Shown here piece after piece: positions 43,301-55,300 of a DNA stretch of 64,000 nt; within the stretch, counting starts at the first letter, position 1; every line of letters starts with the position of its first letter. Under the pieces are notes generated by a model. The model searched no databases, had not been told where the DNA came from, and was given only the letters and a program-made list of their open reading frames with translations. The translations under genes were made by a program, and so were the position numbers. The stretch is from Mimachlamys varia (lineage: Eukaryota; Mollusca; Bivalvia; Pectinida; Pectinidae): NCBI GenBank assembly GCA_947623455.1, contig OX392543.1:16304757-16368756 (forward strand), in the 5' to 3' direction.

Positions 43301-46300
43301 TATATTTCCTATAAATAGAGAAACCAGTTACATCTCCTATAAATAGAGAAACCAGTTACATCTCCTATAAATAAAGAAACCAGTTACATCTCCTATAAAT
43401 AAAGAAACCAGTTACATCTCCTATAAATAGAGAAACTAATTGTATTTCCCATAAATAAAGAAACCAGTTACATCTCCTATAAAAAGAGAAACTAATTATA
43501 TTTCCTATAAATAGAGAAACCAAACTTCAATGCATTTTCATTGAAGGATATGAATAGAGGGCTATAAGTATTGCAAGCAAATTTCAAGCAGCAATATTTT
43601 AGCAAATGATTTGCGGTATAATATGATATTTTTAATGATTTCATACATTTGAGTAGGAACAACTCAAAAGTCAGCAATAAGTCTGAAAATTATCTCATAT
43701 TATTGAATTAAACATGCTGTATTTGGATAACAGATTTACATTTTGTATGTTAACCTCATTTCACAATTATTTCATTTAAGATAAAAAAAATTGAACACAT
43801 TTTGCAATATATACATGTAGTGCCATTTCAAAATCATATTGCAATACATATCAGCTAAACAAATATTGCAAGAAATTGCTGTTGCAATAACAATTATGCC
43901 TATGCACCCCTAAATATGAGTATAATTTTAGTGTAGCTTGGCTGTAATTGTCTATATTCAAACATTGATGCATGTTTAGCTATTATACTGATATGTTTTA
44001 CCAGTCCTAAATCAGTAATCAAGCAAACTAGACATTTTATTTTATATACCTTTGACCTTTAAAGATTGTACCATGAACTGGGTTAATTAAAACAATTGTT
44101 TCCGGTTTGTAGAATGAAATGAAATATTCTGCTCTGAAGAAAGCTCTGAATGAAGCAAGTTTTATGATGGACAGACAGATAGAAGGAAGCAAATTTGATG
44201 ATGGACAGACAGATAGAATGATGAAGACTTTATAAACAATTTTAAAATGTATGTGTTCTATTTATATGCTGTTACAAGGGTAACTATAGTCAGGTGTTGT
44301 TGACTGTTATACGCTCATCGACACTCATTTGCTGCCGTTTGTAATCCAGGGGAGATAACTCTTTCAACCTTAGAGAAATCAACCAATTTCCATCCATGAA
44401 ATATTTCTTTGTGTATGGCATTTACACCATCATTGGTCAAAATTAGAGTTTCTTTTTAATTAGATTCTGAAAACCTTATGATCATTCCAATATGTTTTCA
44501 AAAATAAAATTTTGCAGGTTTCTATGTTTTTGTTTTCCTTTTTGTGACTGTCAGATGAAAAGGCAATAATTTGGAATACAATTGTATCTTGAGATTATAC
44601 AAGGTATATAAAGACACAAAGGGGCAGCGGTGGCCAAGTGGTTAAGGTGTCTGACATTCTGCTACCACTAGCCCTCCACCTCTGGGTCACAGGTTCAAAG
44701 CCTACGGGGGGCAGTCTGACACCAGGCACTGGCTTTTGTTTGATGGCCATGGTTTTTTTCAGTGGCCACACTACAGTTTTTCTCCATCACTAAAACCTGA
44801 CACACCCTCAAATGACAATAGCTATTAATAGGTTAAACAGTATAAATAAACAAACAAGCATGACACAGGGCTTATTTTGAGAGTTTTGTGTATAGCCTTG
44901 GTTATCTCCCCTGTTAAAGTGTGAGTTACCTGTCCTGAGACCAGCGATATAGGCGGAGCTGTTCAGGTCGATGTAGTCGACATACGTCATCACTTCCACC
45001 TCATTCGTTTTCTTATTCTTGATACCGTACGTCTGAAAAAATGAAAGGTACAATAATGATCTAAACATATTTCATATGCAGGGATCACTTTGGGGCAAGA
45101 TTTGGGGGTTTTTACCAATACTTTTCCTGAAAATCTCATTGAAAATTCAAAATTATATAACTATATATAGAATAATCTCATAGATATTTTGCTGATACCA
45201 TCAAATCCCTCAAATTCTCCCATAGGTTTTAAGAGTAAGAATTATACTTGCATATGTATTATGTGTCATAATACTAAACAAACTCTTCATGTCGACTCAT
45301 ATATGTCAATTTCCAACACATATTTTAAGAAAAAAAAGCAAACAAAACAATACAATATACCAGTATCATAAAGTGTCTGCATTTGGTATGCACTACAACT
45401 TTCTCAAATAATAAAGACATTTTGGTATGAACCTTTCACCCCTAAGTTAAACTTCAGTATACCCTAATATTCACTGATCTGGATAAGTACATTATGGTGA
45501 AAGGGTAAAACAACTTATGAAATTGAAAGCAGCATTAGCCAATCAAAAGAATGAATCCACCTTGAATTACCTTGACCATTGAAACAAGAGGCCCATAGGC
45601 CTTAACGGTCACCTGATGTTTGACATGAAAGAGAAATATGGGAATGTTGAGATGAATATTTATAACAATACATTGTAGCATATCTGGGAGTGGAAAAAAT
45701 GAATTTTTGAAATTATGTCAATTTGACCCTTTTAGGCCCCACCTCTCAGGCACCTGGGGTCAGTCAGTGTCAATATGTGCGTACTACTCAAAAGTCATGT
45801 CATATTGATAATTTCAACCTAATTTGCATCATTTCTTATGGCGATTAAACAAATAATGCAAAAAAATGTTTTTTTTCTGCCAATATACTATAGTAAACCT
45901 AACCCCCTCCACAGGGGGAGATGCAAGACCCAAGAGTCATGAAATTCACAATTTTGGTAAAGAACCTTAAAACCAATCCATCTATGAAGAGTATTTGATT
46001 CTACCATATCTAAGAGTAGAGAAGAAGATTTTTGAAATTTTTGTCAATTTGACCCTTTTTGGCCCCGCCCTCCAGCCCCTGGGGGTCAACTAGGGCCAAC
46101 ATGTACATACCATCAAAGTGTCATCCCATGCTGATAATTTTATACAAGTTAGAATGAATTCCAATACAAATCCAACAAATAATAGTCAAAAATGTGATTT
46201 CCCTATATACACTATAGTAAAGTTTACCCCCTCCCCAGGGGCAAACATGAGACCCCAGGGTCATGAAATTCACAATTTTGGTAAAGAACCTTAAGACCCT

Positions 46301-49300
46301 TCCATCTATGAAGAGTATTTGATTCTACCATATCTAAGAGTAGAGGAGAAGATTTTTGAAATTTTTGTCAATTTGACCCCGCCCCTCCAGCCCCTGGGGG
46401 TCAACTAGGGCCAACATGTACATACCATCAAAGTGTCATCCCATGCTGATAATTTTATACAAGTTAGAATGAATTCCAATACAAATCCAACAAATAATAG
46501 TCAAAAATGTGATTTCCCTATATACACTATAGTAAAGTTTACCCCCTCCCCAGGGGCAAACATGAGACCCCAGGGTCATGAAATTCACGATTTTGGTAAA
46601 GAACCTTAAGACCCTTCCATCTATGAAGAGTATTTGATTCTACCATATCTGAGAGTAGAGAAGAAGATTTTTGAAATTTTTGTCAATTTGACCCTTTTTG
46701 GCCCCGCCCACCAGCCCCTGGGGGTCAACTAGGGCCAACATGCACATACCATCAAAGTGTCATCCCATGCTGATAATTTTATACAAGTTAGAATGAATTC
46801 CAATACAAATCCAACGAATAATAGTCAAAAATGTGATTTCCCTATATAAACTATAGTAAAGTTTACCCCCTCCCCAGGGGCAAACATGAGACCCCAGGGT
46901 CATGAAATTCACAAATTTGGTAAAGCACCTTAAGACCCTTCTATCTATGAAGAGTATTTGATTCTACCATATCTGAGAGTAGAGGAGAAGATTTTTGAAG
47001 TTTTAGTCAATTTTACCCTTTTTGGCCCCGCCCCGCATGCCCCTGGGGGGTGAGGACCATATAATTCACAATTTTGGTTCACCCTCAGCCATGGAAGCTT
47101 CCTGTAAAATTTCATTGAATTTGGTTCAGTGGTTTTGGAGAAGAAGTCGAAAATGTAAAAAGTTTACGGACGCACGACGCACGACGCACGACGCACGACG
47201 ACGGACAAAAGGCGATTAGAATAGGTCACTTGAGACTTCGTCTCAGGTGACCTAAAAAACCGAATGTGGAATATATCTGACAGTCTCCTTCAAATTTCAG
47301 ATAAGTCAAAAAGTGAAGTTAGATGGAATGGGCATCAGCTCACACAGAAGGAAGTTATCAACTTTAAACAACCTTGACTTTTAATTAAATGACCTGAAAT
47401 CTATGGATGACTACCTGTTCTTATGTTCTGAAACATCATGATGTTTGTTGAAGATTAGACTAGAAAAGTTATTCTGTTAAAAGATATCAGCTAATCTATT
47501 GCAAACCAGGAAATTCTCAGATCAGTCAAATTTTTTATCCTTTGCCAGTAAAATCCAAATATACAAAATGTATAGTGCCACTCATGGTATTTGACCTAAT
47601 AAGCACAACCTTACCTATATTTTCAGGAAAAGAGGATAATATTAACTTAAAACTTGTTTAAATAGTGCTTATCTCACTGGTCTGCCAATATTAATGTCTT
47701 TTCTGTCACAAAGATTCTGATACATACAAGTATTTCAAATGGAAACTTTTCCCTGTAAATAGTTTTATTAAGTGTGCATGTGACCCTTTTGTGTTTATCT
47801 AAATGCAAAGTGCAATTATTAGGTAGAATACTGTAAGTCCAGTTAACATTAATCCTATATGTACATGTACATTATGTTGGTATTTTTGTCATCATTGCTC
47901 ATGGCAAAAGAGGCAAACAATAGGCCCAATGGGCCTTAACAGTCATATGACTATTTATAATTTTTGTTGATTATTGCTTAAGATATTAACATATTTGACC
48001 CCTGTGACCTTGAAAATGGGTCAAGGTCATTTGTTTGTACAAACTTTGTAGCCCTTCATCCCCGCAATATGCTACAAGCCAAATATCAGTACCCTAGGCT
48101 TTTTGGATATGACCTAAAAATTAAACTGCACCCAACATTTTCATGTTTTCAGTTAAACCTTTACCTTGACATTTGACTGAATGAGTGAAAGGGGTTAGTC
48201 AAGGGACTGCAACCTCTTCGTTAATCTGGGGAAGATGAAATAACGTACATATACTATAGTGCCTATGGTATTAGAGATAGGAAATACTGACCTGCAAGGT
48301 AAAGCCCCAGGACTGATTGTTTTTGTGGAGCAGTAGTGTCCGGCGTTTGCGGTTGTCCTCTGGTTCACTCAGGATTGACCGCTCTGCGTCCAGCTGGTTG
48401 AGGTCAGCTCCAAGCGAGCTGGTCTGGTGTAGCACCAACTGTAAATCATAACATCAACACATAATGATAGGTTAACTATAATTGCTTCGTTTTCAGAATA
48501 TTTTTTTTCTGAAACCATTTATGTTTTGAGAGTTTATATACATTTGTTTTTAGTTCACCTGATTTTAAAACCCTCTGTTTTATGATATCAGCTGTTTAAT
48601 GAGACCATGAATCTATTTTGTGATATCAGCTGTTTAATGAGACCATCTATTTTGTGATATCACCTGTTTTGTGATATGATCAGCTGTTTTGTGCAGTTTT
48701 GTGCTACTGATGAGATCACCAGAAATTAAATTAATTTAGATCCACCTATTTTGAGAGACATGCACCGTTCCTATAATTATATAATAATACACAATGAAGT
48801 GAAGGGCATCCTCAATATCTGATATCCTATACTCTCTACACCCCTGGAATCATCCTCTATATCCAGGGGTTACGATCGCTACACTCCTGGAATCATCCTT
48901 GATATCAAGAGGTTATGCTCTCTATACCCCTGGAATCTTCCTCTATATCCAGGGGATACAACCACCTACGCTCTCTACAACCCTGAAATCATCCTCGATA
49001 TCCAGGGGCTACAATATCACCTAGACTCTACACCCCTGGAATCATCCTCAATATCTAGGGGTTACAATCACCTACACTCTCTACACTCCTGAAATCATCC
49101 TCGATATCCAGTAGTACAATCACCAACACTCTCTTTCACCCTGGAACCATCCCCGATATCCAGGGGTTACGCTCACCTATATACTCTCTACACCCCTGGA
49201 ATCATCCTCGATATCTAGGGGTTACAATCATCTATACTCTCTACACCCCTAGACGCATCCTCGATATTTAGGGGTTACAATCACCGACACTCTCTACACC

Positions 49301-52300
49301 CCTGGAATCATCCTCGATATCCAGGGGTTACGCTCACCTATACTCTCTACACCCCTGGATCATCCGCGATATCCAGGGGTTACAATCGCCTACACTCTCT
49401 ACACCCCTATAATCGTTCTCGATATCCACGGGTTACGATCACCTACACTCTCTACACCCCTTAAATCATCCTCAATACCCAGGGGCTACAATATCACCTA
49501 CACTCTACACTCCTGGAATTATCCTCGATATCCAGGGGTTACGACCACGTCCTAAGCTACAGTACATTCTCTACACGTAGAGATCATAAGTGATCATAAC
49601 CCCTGCATATTAAAGATGAGGGATGGGATGAACAGACCAGAATTTGCATGTGGGGCATTTATTTGAACAGATATGGTACTTGTACTTAATGTATGAGATT
49701 AAAACCACAGACTTAGATTAGACCAAGTCCATGTTTAAACTAACCCTAATATAAGTAAGAGAAAAATGCTAATGGCTGATTTTGTTTGAATATGGTAATG
49801 AGTTGTTTTACAACTAAGGTTAGTATCAAGTGGTATCTCCTCCAGTACACAGGGTCAATTACTACAGACTGCCCCAGTAATATATTATACATATCACATG
49901 ACAAGGGGCCTACAACTGGTACTAACACCCTCTCAGCATCAGGTCATATGCACCATCAGGGCCTCTCATTACTTAACAAGTTGGTGCTTAGATTAGAAAC
50001 AAACTTGATGTACATGTATATACATATATATCAAAAATTCAAAAGTTAAGATAATAAATTACTTAGGTCAAAGAAGTAATATCTACGGTTTTCCAAATAA
50101 CACTGGATCCTTACAAATGGATATTAATAGGATACGAATTACTTAAATTTTTTATAAAGGGCGAAAAAGTAATTCCAACAGTGTAGACAAACTGGTGCTG
50201 TCAAATTTTCGGAGCAGTCCGCTCCTTTATAAATAATTAAATTACAGATACATGTATTTACTATTGAGGAACAAGTGGAAAATATTGGAAAATATCAGGA
50301 CTATATCACTAGGTCTTCTTAAACATTTAATAGCTCTGACAATAGACATGTCCTCAAAAATGGATGGTCCTTTTAGACAAAATGGTCCCTTAAAACTATG
50401 GTCCTTCAATAAAACTCAGTGGTTGTCTCATAAAATAGTCGGTGTCTGCATAACAAATGTCTAACAACACAGGTGGTCTCACAAAACAGACTGCATGGAC
50501 TTACAAAACAGACTGCATGGACTTACAAAACAGACTGCATGGACTTACAAAACAGACTGCATGGACTTACAAAACAGAATGCATGGACTTACAAAACAGA
50601 CTGCATGGACTTACAAAACAGACTGCATGGACTTACAAAACAGACTGCATGGACTTACAAAACAGACTGCATGGACTTACAAAACAGAATGCATGGACTT
50701 ACAAAACAGACTGCATGGACTTACAAAACAGACTGCATGGACTTACAAAACAGAATGCATGGACTTACAAAACAGACTGCATGGACTTACAAAACAGACT
50801 GCATGGACTTACAAAACAGACTGCATGGACTTACAAAACAGAATGCATGGACTTACAAAACAGACTGCATGGGCTTACAAAACAGACTGCATGGACTTAC
50901 AAAACAGAATGCATGGACTTACAAAACAGACTGCATGGACTTACAAAACAGACTGCATGGACTTACAAAACAGAATGCATGGACTTACAAAACAGACTGC
51001 ATGGACTTACAAAACAGCTCTCAATGGAAAACTTGTAATATACAATACATGCATTGTAATTGACAAACAACATAGAAAATGGTACATTTTAATACTGTTA
51101 ATTGTCTAAAAATTAACTGACCCCTGTCTAATCCGAAACCCTTATGCAGTCTCTATATATAATTGTATTATATCCTACCTCTATAAAACAGACACTTGTG
51201 TAAACCAGCCAAACCTATGCAGGTTTGACTTCTGATTGAGACATGTTAACTGCGGTTTACTTCGTCATTCATTATACTGTACAAGTTGTAGAATATTGTA
51301 CATGTTGTATATATTGCATGCATTGTAATTTACAAAGACAATTACTGTTGCCTATCCTTTATATATATACTTAAACCATTGCTTTATTGTTTGCTATGTA
51401 CATTATCTCAAATAGTGTCCCTCATCTCTGGGTTGTATTCGGAAGAATCAAAACCAGGTTGAGGTCATTATCCATTACATACAAAATACACGACTTAAAT
51501 GTTACAACCAACACGAATATCTTACTCCATCCAAGCAGTTAAAGTTAGTATGCATGCATTAGTTCTGTGTCTCGATCAATGTATTTAAAGATCCACAGAC
51601 CACTGCCAAAACTGTACAACCATACATGTATCATGTAATAAAAGATCCACAGACCACTGCCAAAACTGTACAACCATACATGTATCATGTAATAAAAGAT
51701 CCACAGACCACTGCCAAAACTGTACAACCATACATGTATCATGTAATAAAAGATCCACAGACCACTGCTAAAACTGTACAACCATACTTGTATCTTGTGT
51801 TTAGAGATCGATCCACAGACGACTACCAAAACTGTAAAACTGTACATGTATCATGTGTTTAGAGATCCACAGATCACTACCAAAACTGTACAACCATACA
51901 TATATCATGTATTTAAAGATTCACAGACCACTGCCAAAACTGTACAACCATACATGTATCATGTAATAAAGGATCCACAGACCACTGCCAAAACTGTACA
52001 ACCATACATGTATCTTGGGTGTAGAAGCATGTAATAATTCACTAATTTATGATTTTAATAAGAAGACACAGTATTAAAGGCCCAATGTACGTAACTTTCG
52101 GTACAACTTGAAGCAAAAATTAAGACTAATAACTTATTATATTTAGGGGATAGTACGTTGTTTTGAGTGGCTATACTGGCGATTAGAACATGAAATTTGG
52201 TTTGAACTCGAGACCGATAGGTCGAGAGTTTAAACCAAATTTCATGTTCTAATCGCCAGTATAGACACGAAAAATAATGTACTATCCCCATTCTAACACT

Positions 52301-55300
52301 CATTGACAAATTTAATACGCTAATTTGTTTAGATACATTGTATTTCCTTGCTACAAGTACGTAGTAAAGTACTCTGTGACCTGGCTGGTGACGTGTCTTT
52401 CTATAGCCGACTGACCAATCAGAAGGAAGCTTTCAAAAGTCGGTCATTTAGCCACGCCCATACATGTACTGGCGAGCGCTTGGTCTGGATGTTGACGAGG
52501 CGGAATATTTGGATTTAGGCCTAGTATTTTCGTGAACGTATGTATACGACATAGTTGGATTAACATTGACAAAATGGCTACAATTCCATGTCAGTATGCA
52601 TGCAAATATGTTCGTATCGACAAAATCGTGTGTTATTTTCAAGATCTGTTAAAAGTTTGTGCAGATGCACACGACACCGTCACAGTGAAATGTTTGTTTT
52701 GATTCATAGAGGTGCATACACATGGATGGAATTCACGTTTCATGAATAAATGGAGGTAAGAACATGATATGATAACGTTTTATTCTTAATTTATTCAGCT
52801 AATACATTCAATCAGTCCTCTTTGCTCTGATGCTTACTTGACGTACGCCTATCATGCAGTGGAATGTTCATCGATAGACGATCCCCGTCACGACGCCATT
52901 TTGTTTTTAGTAGAAACGGGCGTGGCTTAAGCTCGATGGGAGGAGCTTGATACGATTGATCATGGTTCTATCGCACATTAGAACATGGTCAATATCCAAT
53001 CAAAACACTCATTACAAACGAATCATGTTAGAATTATGGATTTAGTTAAGATTAACTGATATCAGCAATATTCAAGATATCACGCGTCCATTTCGGAACG
53101 TCTTCTACCTTCGGTTTGTCGTTTAAGTGGGCCCCACCTGAATTATTTTCAATTCTTTGGATTTTTTTGTCAAGAGTTTCTTGTGAGTTACCGCTCAGGT
53201 TTACTTCGTTTTAGGCTTATTTTTGCATGGTTACCAACTGGATTTTTTTTCAGAATTTTTCAGAATCACGAAAATTTCCCTGAAGTTACCTATATTGGGC
53301 CTTTAATAAAAAATGTTGATAAAATTTCAATTTAATTTATTTAACACTGTGAAAGGTGGACTTTAACACAAATGATGATGCCATCTTTCTCTCAGTTGTA
53401 GCTGTTGCTGCTTGCATGGAAAGCAATACCTTATGATCTCGATTTCTTGATTTGAAGGTGAGACAAAAACATTAAATATCTGACAATTGTCTGGGAAACA
53501 GCTTGCAATCTGATATAATAATGCAGTCTGTATAAAGTTATATATATTAATTAAAGCACTAACCCAAAATAAGTTATGATAAATATATTATAGGGAGTTT
53601 GCACCAGTACTTATACTGTATATCAAGGGGGTAAAAAAAACCAGTTTGGCCTTCCATATAACTCGATCATGATCACTTTGAAAAATTTATGGTCAGTGGG
53701 GTGTCTGAAAGATTAACCTTAGATGTCTATCGAGCCTCCCCTATAATGTTCCTTCTGGAACAGCCTTGACAGAAAACCTGGACATCATATCACTATACAC
53801 TTCCATGGCGTATACATATACCTTAAGACTATAGGCTTGTTTCAATTCTCTAGGAGACAGACTCCAATGTATGTGTTCAATGAGGTTTGTTAATAATACA
53901 TTACAACCCATGTCCCACGTCTAGGGCCAGTATGTATATTCTACATAACGTGACGGAGGACACGGAAATGACATTATCCCATTAGCCCACACATACAGCT
54001 GCATATATATAGCTATAGGTTATTTTCACACCATGTTACATTATGTATATATGTTTGTACATAATCATAGTGTTACATATTGAAGCAATTAGAAGCATGA
54101 TACATTGATCCTAATAAATTCAATTATTTTTTATCCAGGCCAGTGTCAGACCATGTTATATTCACTTTGCCCTTCGGACCAGGTGAGATAATTCAAACCA
54201 CAAAAAGGCCGATTCTTTAGGTCTTTTGCTGCGTTTTAGCTCTCCAGGGCAGCTTGACTTTGAGTATCTGGAGAAAATCATTCCTATAAGAATCGTTTCT
54301 CCTGTGTTTTCATATTTTTTTCTATATGTGTACACTTTTAATTATAAAATATTATCATAAATCCAACCACTTAATTGAAACAAGATAATCAGGGCCATAA
54401 AATCATTTTATTCCGAACAATATTGTACATTCCATTGACGATACAGACGTGGTACATTGGGTTCAGCATTACAACTTATTAATTTCCACGGGAAGGGAAA
54501 TGTGTGGGAGAAAAATAATCAATTATTTCCTAGGTGATGCAGACAGACATTGCCACAATGTACAATGTTATACAGAATTGTCCCTACAGAGTAAGCAAAC
54601 CGTCTTGTAATCCAGCGACTTTCACATGGAAGTTCAGGCAAAATCAAGTAGCTTCTGGTTACAAAGGAAGCTTTATCAAACAGAATATGGCTTTATCAAA
54701 CAGAATATGAAAAGTGTTGGATTTAGACTACATAAGTGCATATACCAGCCCCTAAGTTTTTATCAAGAATTTCTTGACAGCATTTTACTATTAGTTTAAA
54801 AATTATCTCCCCTTATTTTAGGGAGAGATTGGGGCCTATTCTTGGATCAAATACAGAAAATAATCATGGCTTGATTATTTCAGATATTATAAGGTAGATG
54901 AATTATTGAGATTTTTCAGTATTTCAGTATCGTTTTTTTCTCAAAATATCAAAATATTTAATACATTCATTTACAGAATAACCTGTCAAAACTGACACCT
55001 GTCTTTTCCGAAACTTTTATTTTGAGATTATACTGTACGTTTGGTGCCTGGAACCTCTACAAACAGAATACCTGTTTTTAACTGGCCAAACGTGTTGGGC
55101 CCCTGGGCTAGTGTCACTTCCAGTTAAGACAGATTATATTGAATTAACAAAAAAAATGGACAATAGTGACTAGTAAAAAATGTACAAATAACTCGCTGTT
55201 ACTCTTTACCTTAATGCAATGTATAACCAATCAACATTTAAATCTATTTTGAACCTGAAAGCAAAAGAAACTGACTTGGCAAGTCCACTTTACAATGTAG

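Noticed and set aside
47225..47262. Helitron 3' end (hairpin followed by CTAA)
   Set aside because: The hairpin abuts the CTAA instead of lying about ten bases before it, and no 5' TC end or AT target could be defined.
50457..51109. Three overlapping ~200-codon frames made of LQNRLHGLTKQTAWTYKTDC-type repeats
   Set aside because: They are translations of the 22-bp minisatellite, open in all three forward frames because the unit has no stop.
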